Source: Lingula anatina (taxonomy: Eukaryota > Brachiopoda > Lingulata > Lingulida > Lingulidae). From it: a DNA stretch of 64,000 nt. Below are positions 39,201 to 52,000 of this stretch, in pieces. The notes below the pieces were generated by a model. That model was given only the letters and a program-made list of their open reading frames with translations. It was not told the origin of the DNA and did not search any database. Each line of letters starts with the position of its first letter. Position 1 is the first letter of the stretch. Location of the stretch: the NCBI RefSeq assembly GCF_001039355.2, contig NW_019775003.1, positions 66,839 through 130,838 on the forward strand, written 5' to 3'. The translations under genes were made by a program, and so were the position numbers.

Positions 39201-41481
39201 AATAATTAAATAAACAAACAAATATAAAATCAGATTCAGTGAGTACTGCACAGAAAAGAAATAAGTTAAATGCAAAATATAACTTTATACACCAATAATA
39301 CATGTACCTCATCAAATTCCAGCAGAAGACTCAAGGCTGCATCTGCTGCTTGTCTTTTAGCATCTTTCTTGCTTGGTCCTGTTGCTGTGGCAAATGGCTC
39401 ATCATCTACTGTTACTGTGGCTACAAAGCTATGTTAAAAAAGAACTAGCAATGAAATACAGTGTGGTACCATGCTATTGTCAAGACCAACATGGGAAAGA
39501 GACAAAACTTGAAAGTGAGTAAGTTAACAAATTTTACCATTGCTAAATGAGATTACTTATTAAAATTAGGTACCTAATTCATAGCATAAAAATAATTTTG
39601 TAGAAAACCTCATGAATTTCAAATCTTTCTTCTCCTGCAATATATGACATTTTCATAATGCTATGTTACTTTCAATTTCTAGGTATATCTATGAATACAA
39701 AATCCCACCTAACAAAACAGTAACCACAATTTGCAACACAATTTACCCTTTAGGACCAGGTGTATCACCGATTTCAATAAGAAAAGGTATTCTTTTTTTG
39801 ACACAGTATTCCTGTAGCTCACCAACAGGATTTCTACCATATGCAACAGGTTGTGAACCTGAGGACAGAAAGTAAAATAATAATAGACTACCATTTAAAG
39901 TACACTAGTCGACTGCATACATATTTTGTGTTCAAGTGTTGTCAGTATTTTGAGTTAAAAAATTATTATGATAACATATGTCAAGTGAATGGTGAATCAA
40001 AGTATTCTCTCAATATTACAAAACATAAATGTGTTAATTTAATATTGGGATTATGACAGGCATCTGTTCATACCTGCATCATAAGGGGCATTTTCACTGT
40101 CAATTGTTTCTTCAACTGGAAATTCTTCTTTCGGCAGCATGAGTTTTCTGCCCATGACATCATACATCACACGTCCCGTTTCTGTGAATAATACATCAGA
40201 TATTAATGGTTGTATATCCCAGTGTGTTCTACAGAAAAATAAAGCAGTTAAAAAATATGGTAATGGAAAATCTAGACTCTGATCAAAACCTATATTATTG
40301 AAGCTTTAGTAAATTACTTATGTCATTGGAATATTTTTTTCTGTAGCACTAAAGTAGACATTAAATCAGCCTCCCTGTCACATCACAACTTTTGGAACGG
40401 TTATGCCAAATGATCTCAACCTAGACAACATTACTTCTGTCATATTCTTTATATACCAACCACTTTCATCCTCGATGTCATCCTCTTCCATGCCAAGCAT
40501 GGCTGTAAAAGCAATCTTTGCAGCATTCACCTTGGCCTCTTTTTTAGTTTTTCCGACACCCTGTGGAAAAGGGCGGCCATCAATCTTACAAACATTGGCA
40601 AACTTGGCCACAATGGAAGGTGTTTCTACTGCAGCCTCTTCAAACACTGCAGTCATTCTAGTCATGGAGCAGTACTCCATCAGTGCACTAACTGGATTCT
40701 TTGTGCCATTTGTGAAAGCTTGGATAAGTTCTGGTGGAACCTTTTTGGGAGATTTTCTCTTTAGGAAAGCACTGTCTAGGTTCTGTTGCTGCTGTTGTAC
40801 ATTCTGCACTACCTGGGGTGTTGCTGAGGTTGAAAAAAATGAAGAAAAAAATATATGTTTTACAGCTTAAATTTTTTGGAGTACAAATGCTCTTTTTAAC
40901 ATACATGATAACATACATTTAAGAGTTAGTCATATCCATTACATGATATATAAAGAAGCAATAAGATTAATTAATTAATCTATATATTTTGACAGACTAG
41001 CATGAATTTTGGTAATTTGAGAATTCCTTCAAAAATGATTACTACGGAAAGCTTCATCCCTAAGGCTTAACAGATTAATTCACAAGTTGACATCAAATTT
41101 AAAAAATCACAAAGGCTGTGTCAAACTCAGTAGGAGTGGAGGCCAAGAGAGACAGACACTGCATCAGTAAATATTAATGCTATATCATGTACCTAGTATG
41201 GCGCCCCGATTATCCCCAGATGGTAAAGAAAGACCAGGTATATATTTTTGTTGTTGCACTTGGGTCGTCTGGGGCTTCTTAACTGGTTGTTGTGCTCTCT
41301 GCGTTGCGTAAAACATGGAGTGTGCGTTGCTTGTGGAACTGCATTCATCAGCAAGTTTCCCTGGTTGAGAATCAAACATTTGAAGACATTTCGGCAATGT
41401 TTGTGGTGGACGCAAAGACCCTCTTCCTATTCCTCTTCCTGCACTCGTAGATATTTGAGTCATATATTGTGATCCAGACAT
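36290..41481 (-). CDS. ADAD: ADAR/ADAD-family adenosine deaminase-like protein, two dsRBDs
   Basis: Twelve coding exons: 41193-41481, 40461-40823, 40074-40181, 39747-39858, 39308-39428, 38815-38953, 38385-38517, 37990-38154, 37616-37731, 37257-37445, 36849-37080, 36290-36536; 737 residues. dsRBD1 (about 134-205, [10 protein letters not shown] to [13 protein letters not shown]) and dsRBD2 (about 262-327, [10 protein letters not shown] to [13 protein letters not shown]) precede an editase domain from about 345 to the end. The first dsRBD context and the C-terminus ([27 protein letters not shown]) look most like ADAD1/TENR. The core, however, keeps the ADAR residues: SHAEIIARR (zinc His and proton-shuttle Glu), TAPCGD and SMSCSDK (zinc cysteines). 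Vertebrate ADAD1 has lost these, so this copy may be catalytically active (inference). No Z-DNA-binding domain is seen. The N-terminal ~100 residues are low-complexity and Q-rich. ADAR1 is the alternative label. Confidence 0.88.
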
Positions 41482-44400
41482 GACTTTAGCCAATCAAACC
41501 AACCCACAATGCCACACACGTCTGTCTTATCTGTCCTTTATCTGTGAAGGTCCCTCTTTGAAAGTGACATTACCTGGAAAGGAAATTACTATTCAACGAT
41601 GTTAACGTTAACGCTACTTACTTGACACTATTTTATTACATAAATTCACGCCAGGCAGAATCGCCTCATATCATTTTATGGTATACTGATAATAAATTAC
41701 ATTTCCTTTTCTCAAAACGAAGATAAAATGTCTTTAAAAAGATTGCGTTTTTGGTACTGTCTTGACGAGCCAACAAGTGCTGACATCTGTTGATCATTAC
41801 ATTGTGGCAGCTCTGTACATGGCGCGGTGTATTGGGAGTGTTGTAACGTTATTTACATTTAACGCTACAGCTTTTCTGGGAAAACACATTAATGCCACAG
41901 ACAAGAATGCAATTACCCTTGTAACAAGGATATAAATGAAGCAATAATATGTAAGTATTATTTGTTTTCAAACCGGCGCGCTTGTTTCGTAAGGTAAATT
42001 ACGCGTGGGCAGTCTTGAAATTGACAACCCACAGCGTATTGCCTGTGAGTGTGAGTGGTTTTTGGCTAAAGCAGGTTCAGTAAAAATCCAGAGTCATAAT
42101 GAGTCATGTCCTTTGTCTGCGTTCATCTTACCCATGGGTTATTCAATCATATTATAGTGGTCAGCACCTAATTTTTATGAAGGCAAACAATTATTAAGAT
42201 AATATTAAAAATATAATCAAGGGGACTGCTAATTAATTGAGATGTATAAAAAATGAACTGTTAAAAAAATTTCTTATTGAAACATTTACTTCAGTGTTAT
42301 CATTGTTATGATGTCATGATTTCCCAGTTTGAACAATATATGGCCAGGATGCTTGGATGACATGCATGCATAATTTTGCAGCTCAGAATTCATGCAGTGA
42401 CTGCCATGTACATGTATACTAATAAATGAGTGTGACTCATATAGTGACCAGTATTTGATACACTTCACAGTATGTGTATATTTTTTGTGTGTGCATCCAA
42501 TGAAGGAAATCATGTGAGTAATAATTTAAGTACAGTGTACTTCAAAGCATCTGTCTTGAAACTCAAATCAAATTGTGGTGGGTTGATAAATTTTCTGGAT
42601 AGATTTTCAAGACTGGATCATTCAAAAGATAAAAGATAGTAGAAAGATAAATTGGAAAAAAAGTGGAAACTGAAACCTCAATTTTTTTTAGAAATGCTTA
42701 ATTACTAAAAGTGTAAAATATGTGTGTTTTAGGCCTTGATTGATTTCTTAAACTTATGCATCACATTTTGTTTGCTGCTGTTGACAACTTTCATGCCACA
42801 TTCATGTGTCCTGGCATGACACATGATAAAAAGACCATTAATGTCAGGATTTTTTATCTTTAGGGTACACTCCATACAACTGGTATAGAATCTGCAATTT
42901 TAGAAAACATGCTTCAGGTAATCCTAATCCTGAATTCATGAACAGGAATTATAAACCAGTCAACCACAGTCACTTTTCTACAATAAATTGTTTCAATTAA
43001 ACTAAAATTAAGGGCAAATGGATAAAGAATGAAATTTAAGTAGCAGTTATCCTTTGCTCTCTCCCCTTTTTGTAGGTCAAGTATTGATAGCATATAAATT
43101 TGATATATATTTGCTTAGCAGTTTATCTGAAAATGTCTTTAACCGTTAAACCATATGGTTGAACCAAATATTTGAAAAATTAACTGTGGACATATTAGAT
43201 TGAAGTGCGTTTCTGCGTCCCATGCTGAAAGAAAATGAATGCAATATTAGTTTATAATCACATATGAATTTATAAAGATTGATTTTAGATCATATGCAAG
43301 TTATTATTATTCTGTACAATGCACAACAACTCTAGTTGGTCAACTTAACTAAGATACCATTTACAAAACTAGACCTGTCCAATTATACATTCATGTATTG
43401 CAGGTTTTTAAGGTTATTTGTTTTATTAATAAATTGCCCAGACTGGTACTTGATCTTTAGTAAATTACTATAATATTCCGTAGAGCTCTCTATATATTTT
43501 CTTGATATCAGTTTGATAAATTGGCTTCATGAATAAATTCTGCCGTGAATGTGCCTACACGTTACTGATGTATGGTTAATTGATGTACTAGTAAAGTGTG
43601 TTAGACAGACTATTTAATGGAACTGGTCTGGGTAACCATATATTTTGCTCTTGGGGGGAAATTGATTATTTAACTTACTATACCCAATCTGTTATCTCAT
43701 TTCTGGTATATTAAAACTTACCACAATCATTTACGAGCCAATTTCTTGCTTAGTGTATATAGTGAAGGTATGTATCACATAACCAAGGGTTAAGTCATTA
43801 AGATATTGATTTAACACTAATCTATAGTTATTGATCCACTTGAAGTCTGAACCCGGCTGCATTATGTACATGGTGAAGATCAGCTAAGGATCATTAGGGA
43901 CTGAAAAATGTTGATACACATTTTACAGAATAAGGCCTTGACTACTGATATATGATATTTATGCTACATTTATCTGATTTATTTATTGAACTATCTCTCC
44001 TTATTTATTGCAGTGCTATGATATATTGACTGAGATGACTTTATTTCAAGTTTGAAAATGTTGATATAAATTACGATATTTCACACATAACCATGAAGTT
44101 AACAAAACATATCTTTACTCCTGACATGTCCTCTTGTCTCACTTCCATCATTTAACCAGATGTGGGGATGATTGATCTTTGAAGTAGAAAATATCCCTCA
44201 GAGAAATGTGACTGTAACTATTTAGACTTCATTCTATTAAATAATTTTTTTTTTCATTTTGCTTTTTATAACTGCCAAAAATGGTTGAGGGATGACATGT
44301 CATGGTTTATTAATCTGTAAGTAAGTATTGCTCTCTAAGTAAAATGCTGGCCATTAATATGTATCTGTTTAAATCAATGAATGAATACTTAGAATGTTAC

Positions 44401-46585
44401 ATAGCCTTTTGCTTTGAAGCCACTGATATATTCAATTATCAGACTCGAGATGAATATATATTTGATGGCTTATGTCTTAAATATTTTTAGGTACTGTTTT
44501 CACCAGCAAGAAGATAAAATGATTTGTTTATTTACTTCATGCCTGGTCATAATCATATTAGAACACACATTTAAGGTGAAGGTTTTACTGTGTGCTCTGG
44601 CGGTGAGTCGCCATGTTTTACCTTTCAAAATATATTCCCTAATAAGGAAGCATGTAACTGATATGTGGAAATTTGTGGCTGTGATGCAGTGAAAACTGAG
44701 ACAGGTGAGAGTTTCCAAAAACTGAAACAACATATAAACATAATAAGAACAATATGAGAAAAGTTAAAAAAATGTGTATGTTATGCTAATTGAGTGCATG
44801 GGGGTTATTTTACACTGTCATGTCTTCATACACATGACATTTGACATTCTGGTGCTGGGGCCATGAGATCCAGAATGACAGCGGTTGTGTAAGCAGACAT
44901 TTATTTACAGATGTTGATACAGGGTCTAAAGTCAGATCTCAAAGAGAAGATAGCATAGTGATCTTATTATGACAGTGATTCATATTCTGTAAGCTGCAAC
45001 TGGCTGTAATGCATGAATACGTGTATATGATATGGGCTTTTAAAGTCGAGTCTCAAAGTAAAGAAATTTAGAGAATGTTGAGATAAGTGCTACATGTTAC
45101 ATGTGGTATTGGGCATACATAACAACTCTGTGCAAGTTATAGAACAATGCCCCCCAGGTGTAAGAAATTATGGCTGATATATATAAACTGTTCTAAAGAA
45201 AACATTGACCTCAGAGGTGCACAGGTGTGTTGCACATATTTAACAGGTGAAAAAGCTGCCAGTTTTTAACTTGGGACATATTTTTATTGTCCGTTGAATG
45301 AAAACCGGTTCGTTGCCTGTATGCGTTGTGTATGTGATAGCCTCAGCAATAGAAGAGAGTTTGTGTTGTTGGTTATCTGACAAAGTGAGCCATTGCATTG
45401 TTATGTCCATATATACAAGATGGAAATCAGCCTTCAGCTAGACTCCTGCTAACTTCATGTAGCATACATTAACCTGTGTTTAAGCATAAAATAAAACATG
45501 TCTACTTAGCAATGACCAAAGCCAAATGTGACCACCACATGCATATTGTGGACACTGCATGAGGTAGTGCAATTAATGCATCTCCATGTCTGTTGACTCT
45601 GACTTTGGAGGGCACAGGTTTTAACATGAAACCTTGAGCTTATATATGTTTGAACATACAGTTCAGCCAATAGGTGCATTAGTACTTGAATCAATAAAGG
45701 GTAAACGGTTGCACTATTGATTGAATTAAATTGTATATCATTCTAAATATAATGTTGCTTTGGTCAAGGGCCTTTAGTTCAAGATGGACAAGAATTTGTT
45801 CTGAAGGAAAAAAAATCAGCTGTGCAGCAGAGCTGTCAGTCAAAAGTGGTGCTTTCTCCAACGTCTGCCAACTGCAACAATTAAAAGGAATTAATATAAA
45901 TATTTTCAAACAGTATCTCTTTCAGATGATAAGATAAACTTGCAGAATGTAAAAAAAAAAAAAAAAAAAAGAAAAGATAAACTTGTCTACCCAGAGGCTG
46001 GTCTATGTGGCTGCATCAGATGTGTTTTATTAAAGCATAGATAACCAGGCACAGAATTAACTGCTGATAAATGTCCCACAGGTATATTGCATGCATATAA
46101 AACCCCTGTATAAATTACTGGAGGCAATTCTGCCTCTTTTACTATGGAAGACAGCCCTATAGCATGTGTTTGAACCACCTGGCATATTTCTGTGGAAGTT
46201 ATAAATGGCCAGTCTATATCAGATAGCATAGTTTTATAAAATATAACGAAAAAATAATTCATACTTATGCACATTAAAAGTCATGCTTTTTTGACACATA
46301 TCTTGTGCAGAATTTACTGGTATTACCTAAAAGGGCTACCATATTGGGAGTGGCTATAATAAGATAAGATGTTGATAGCCAGATAAGTGCATTATTGCTG
46401 TTTGGACAATAAGCTATAGATTCTGTGTTAGCGGGTCACTGTTATCTACATGGTCCTGATGTTTGTCAACACTGGCACATCACATACAGAAGCTTTGCAG
46501 TTAAGTGCTCTTACTGTAGCTTTGCATGCTAATATAGAAATGCTTCAAGTGGTGGGTTATTAATACCCACAGTTTTAAGTGACAC

Positions 46586-46930
46586 TTAAAGGGATAATAA
46601 CTCTTCGTTTCGGCCAAAAAATGAATTTTCCTGGAGTAAACAACAATTTTCCCATTCTTACCAATGGTTAATGAATCCATTTTTACATTCAAAGTTAGTC
46701 CCTGTTTTTTTTCCAAAAAGTTTGGTTTTTTGTTAAAATCTCTTAAGAGATTTTAACAGAGTATAGCCATCAATGGAGGTCACGTGGTCTAAAGACAAGC
46801 TCAGATATCAGAATAATAGTTATAACTGCCGTTTTTGTGGTAAAACAGAATATATTATATTTCTATGAGTTATTCACATTGTTTTTATTGTGAAATATAG
46901 ATCTCATACGAAGAGTTATTATCCCTTTAA
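46586..46930. mobile_element. TTAA-flanked MITE, piggyBac-type, 345 bp
   Basis: The ends are perfect 23 bp inverted repeats, TTAAAGGGATAATAACTCTT + CGT at 46586-46608 and its complement at 46908-46930. The outer TTAA at each end fits the target-site duplication of piggyBac-type elements. A 26 bp perfect palindrome lies inside at 46732-46757. There is no transposase. Confidence 0.8.
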
Positions 46931-47110
46931 TATTCAATGGATTATGCCATTTCCTCATTCATACCTAAAGATCTTATGTGAGCGTTTCGCTATGTGATTT
47001 ATTCAGTTTTAGGGGTGTTTTTTGGTGAAATGCTAGAACTTTCTCTTGATATCCATGTCAAACAATATGCTGCCACTGTCTCAGGATATGTGCCTGGAAC
47101 ACCTCTACTA

Positions 47111-47650
47111 CAGGCCTACCCAACTACCAGACTCGGCACATAAGGATCCTGAATTAACCGGTATATCGGACCACACTACCCTTTTTCAAGGTGTGTGTCA
47201 GATCGCATTTCGGAGTATCAGTCAGAACACCGACAGGATGAGCCCACGCTCGGCTGTCACCTTGATTGGATAGAAAACGATTGTCGTAAAATCGATTTTA
47301 AATCCGGGTGCATAAATTTGAAAGCCACCTAGATGAACCTTAGACTGCCACATTAATCTAATACAATGCAAAAAAAGCCCTATCAAAAGTGGTTAAAACA
47401 TTCAAACCGAATGTCGTAAAGTCCCCATATACCCCCATAGAGACAATAAAATAGAGTACTCTAAAGTAAGAGTTCAGTTAAAGGTTGTTCAGCCGAGCGT
47501 GGATGAGCCCGCAGTCGTGCTACAAAATTTGTTCTGGGGTATGATACTCTGAAATGCGATCTGACACACACCTTGAAAACGGGTAGTGTGGTCCGATATA
47601 CCGGTTTATTCAGGATCCTTATGTGCCGAGTCTGGTAGTTGGGTAGGCCT
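47111..47650. mobile_element. Long-TIR MITE, ~540 bp, TA-flanked
   Basis: Inverted repeats of about 100 bp. The left end, caggcctacccaactaccag and on to about 47215, matches the reverse complement of about 47543-47650 with few mismatches. A further inner pair (cacgctcggctg) extends the symmetry. Both ends abut TA, as in Tc1/mariner-like target sites. No transposase is encoded. Confidence 0.85.
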
Positions 47651-48246
47651 GTACTAATGCTCGAGATGTTCTTTAATGCTTGGTTGACAGTGTCTTATCA
47701 CACACATACTGGATGGCATAGTGATATGTGACAAGTTCTAATCCCATAAAATGATAATATGCAGTCATTGGATTTATGTGTGCTATTTTAGTGGGGATTA
47801 TTTATAGTCCGTTACCTCGGGTTGCAGTGATGGTATGAATCAAACAGCATCTTTTGTTGATGTAACTGCATTTAGTGACTATAATAGTTAAATACTTTTT
47901 GATCTAGTGTTAACACAAGAAATTGCATCCAGTAGTAGTAGTAGTAGTGGTCTGACATAACAAAAGTTGCTTGATCATTTAACTTGGGGAGACGAAACAA
48001 TTCCGCCAACTGATGATGGTCATATTGTATTACAGTTATATATATCTTGAGGTATATCTGTGACAGTTTGATGGTTACAAATGTTTGTCTCTCATGCTTT
48101 GTAAAAATAGTATTATCCACTATCTATATAAGTCAATATCTCCATAGGGGCAATCCCCTGCATGTCTCATTGTTGATTCAATATTAGGGGTTACATATTT
48201 GTAGACAAGGTGAACAAAGATCAATATACATGGTTCTGGTATTTGA

Positions 48247-48280
48247 GTGTGTGTGTGTGTATGTGTGTGTGTGTGTGTGT
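48247..48280. repeat. (TG)n microsatellite
   Basis: About 17 units with one interruption, upstream of MICAL. Confidence 0.9.
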
Positions 48281-49083
48281 TAAAACTGACCTTTATATTT
48301 TATTCTTCATATTCTTACTCGTATAAGACTGTTATTCAGTAATCTTCTTCAAAAAGCATGCTATGTTTTAAAAACATTCTTATATTTCTTATTGTTTTAT
48401 ATTTTTTTGTATATTTCATTGCACAGAACACTGTTGCAGTTGGGTAACAAAAAGCATTAAGCAAAGTTTATGTTGTTGATTTTTTTGACAATAATTAGAT
48501 TAACTAGTGTTTGGATTTAAGTGTATTTTACTTCATGCTATAATCAGAATTGAATAGTCAGTTTCAACATCACCTGGGAAATAAAACTAAGGGAATGCAT
48601 AAAGGAAACAGTTTGTCAAAATTATTGTTTTATCATTATATTATCAATCTTTTGTTCATACAGTCTTTCCCATCTCACAAGGGTTTTATTTTCTACTTCA
48701 CAGTTTCTTATATATATACACACAGGTTTATATGGTGAAGAATGCTTGTTATGAAAACTGTAAGCTAGCTATGGTTAGGTTTCCTTTTTCTTTTATGTAA
48801 CTTTCTTAATTTAGGTATAAACATTTTTTATTTTTGACTGTTTTGAATATTTAGTACTTTCATGTTTTAAATAGTGCTCAGTAATGTTGGGAATATCTTC
48901 TGAAAGTATCTTGTTAAATTTTTTGCTCTGTAATTTCAGATGATGTTACCACATTCATAGCAGCAGTGATGAAACAGTTTCATCACTATGAGGGACACAG
49001 ATTGGAATTTCCATTGTGTAGATAAGGAACAATTGCGTTAGCTGTGGCAAATTGTGTTAGTTGTGACATTGCGTTAACCAGCC

Positions 49084-52000
49084 ATGAATCACCACAGCTA
49101 CCATCCCCACAACCAGGATGAAACAGCTGACCAAGTGTCAAAACTGTTTGATCAGTTTGTCAACGCAAACACCTGTAATGCCATTATGAACACATTTCAA
49201 CAGCTGTGTGAGCTGTGTGATCTCAAGCCATCAGAACACAAGGATTTCTACACGAGGTTGAAGGCCAAGGTGAAGTCATGGAAAGCACAGTCACTCTGGG
49301 CCAAACTGGACAAGAGAGCCAGCCATAAAGATTACAAGAATGGTCAAGCATGTGCTAACACTAGGGTAAGTTTATAAAGGAGCTCAAATTTTAATCATAT
49401 AAGTGAACATGTGTTGGATGCTTCACATGTGTTTGTTTACATATATGTATTTAAAGAGGTGCAAGATATGTGTGTGCGTGCGTGCGTGTGTGTGTGTGTG
49501 TGTGTGAATTTATAAAGGCCCCTGATTACATTAACTCTTTTCTCCTTAATCTCAAAATCGTACCAGTTTCTAAGAAACTCTTTTCCTGTGTGATATGGCA
49601 CTTAGAAGTTCTAACTGATACCCTGTCCAATTAATGAAGAGCACTGGCAAGAGTGGCCATTTCAAACCAGGAAATTTGACAATGCAGCTTTCCTAGGAGA
49701 ACATGATAATGTATTTTAGCTGTTTGTCTCTATTTAAGTTGACAGTCCCTATACTGTGTATTCTAGAAGTGCTCTTAAACAGTATACTGTAGTGACTATA
49801 ACTGAGATACATTTGTATTCTTAACATGTGTACATAAGTACATAAAAGTTTTTCCACTGCTTCAGCACAGTCTTTAACACTAAAAGGAAGGAATTCAGAT
49901 AAAATTTAAAACTAAAAAATGTGGATGCATTTGTATTGCAAAGATCCATGGCATTAAGTTTGTTATATTAAGGGCTACAAAATGCAAAGTTTATGAGTAT
50001 AGTTACAGGTTTGTTGCACCTGAGGTCTGTGAGAATTGTGATTTAGAATGAGCTAACATCAAGCCAGCAGGTAATACACGTCACTCATCTTGTAGGTGAT
50101 TACACAGTTGACTGTTAAAAATGATTACATCTGTCAGGCACACTTTGTCATTCTTCTTAATTAAATGTAGTTGAACCAGAGTCCTGTGGACTTAATTCCC
50201 TCTACATAGACTGTGCTTAGATTGATCATTATTAGTTGAGTCAGGTCAATCCCCTTTTTTTAGTTTTAGGCTAAGGAAATGACTCATTTTCACCCTAAAA
50301 ATGTTATCAATTTCTCCCATGGTTTTGAGATGCCGTCTTGGCCGCTTATACTGCACTACATGCAGTTGAACTTGATATTCATTCCCTCACTCCTCAGGAC
50401 AAATGATTTTTGTAAAGTCTCTCTTTTTCTCAGCCAGTTAAAATTATGTAAAACTTTTCTAGTCATTATGATAATTTAGAGATTGTACTGTAAATCAAAG
50501 CTTGATGATGATGGTAAAAAAGCTTTATACATGAATGCGAATCATAATTAGTTTTTGAGTTTGTTGCAATAAGCGTACACTCAATCATAATCATTTAGTT
50601 TTCCAGGAGAGATCCATATTGAAAATGACCTACGGTATACAATATTAGACATAGGTTGGAACCATGTACACATTTTATCCTCAGTGTTGTGCTAATGAAT
50701 ACATGCAGTGTTTGTGAGGTATGATTCACCTGCCTGTGAGCTAGGAACTGTTTTCAGTACACTCAGCTGCACACACAGCAGACAGACAGACAAGGGGCTA
50801 GACTTTCTTTGGTGGCGAAAATATCAACTGCTTGCCAACTGAGCTCTATATGTCATCTTTGTGATGTACACAGTGACATTTTTAACTGTTATCAAAAAGT
50901 TAGTATGCAGACAGATTGAAGTTGAAAAACACCCTTGTTTAAATACACAACAGGAATGTTTAAATGTCATTGCTGCTTGGGTGCTTGGAATGAAAAATGA
51001 TAAAACAAAACATCTTTGGAAATTAACTAAGAATGAATGAAAAAAAATGGCGTTTTTGTAACTCCCAGAAACTTATAAGCAAGGGTTATGTATGAGTCTG
51101 ATGAAAAAGAATTGTTGCTAGATCACAAGTTATAAACATTTTTTCTGTACATTCTTTTTGAATCAACAAACAACTCCTGACACATATTCAATACAAGAGA
51201 ATTTGTAGAATGCCATCTATGTGAATGAGAAAGCACAAACTTGCTGTTCCTATGGCATGGAGTTATTCTTGCACTTATTCACCAGAGCATTAAGCAATTT
51301 AATCACTCTAGATCCAGATCTTTTTGAACATTTACTGCTTACAAGTAACAGGAAGATGTGTTACCTTAAAAATCAATAATCCCCCTGACGGTTGCAACGG
51401 AAGGGAAATGAGGATGTATTTCCAATGCTATAAACTAAGACATCTTCATCATGTACTTAGTGAGTGAATGCAGGGAAAGTGGATTGCAATGTCAATATTA
51501 TGATGGAATAGGTTGTTCAATGCAGTACTAGTATGGGTATTTTTTGCTACAGATCTTTGTGAAAATATTTATGGTTTGAGAGAACAAACTAGAGTCTTAA
51601 AAAATAAGGGGAATGAGTGGATATCTTTCAGTATGATTCTTTCATCAATAAATTGTGTGGGCAATGCACTAGAATATATTTTATTTGATACGCTCCGTCC
51701 TTTTGCAATAATATTATAATAAGTAAATTAGTTGTGTTAAAATGCTTTGCATGCCATATTGCTCTCCTTGCAATGTCTGTTAAAGAAGCGAACATGATAC
51801 AGTCATTCAGAAAATTTTCACAGCATTTCTTGTTCCTCTCCAATACACCGAAGTTGCTGTTCAGTCGAGTTATGTATTTTTCCAGGTTCTGATCATTGGC
51901 GGCGGGCCCTGTGGCCTGCGCGTTGGAATTGAAGCAGCCTTGCTAGGAGCGACAACTGTGATAGTAGAGAAGAGAGACAGGTTCTCTAGGAACAATGTGC

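Larger units (their letters stand above)
41482..49083. other. Divergent intergenic region / MICAL upstream non-coding DNA
   Basis: 41482-42060 is comparatively CpG-containing and lies between divergent genes, a candidate shared promoter area. The first MICAL coding exon starts at an acceptor at 48938-48939 (5' UTR 48940-49083), so at least one untranslated exon must lie upstream in this interval; I could not place it. Two inverted-repeat elements (46586-46930, 47111-47650), a poly-A run (45951-45970) and a TG microsatellite (48247-48280) are present. No other gene is supported. Confidence 0.6.
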
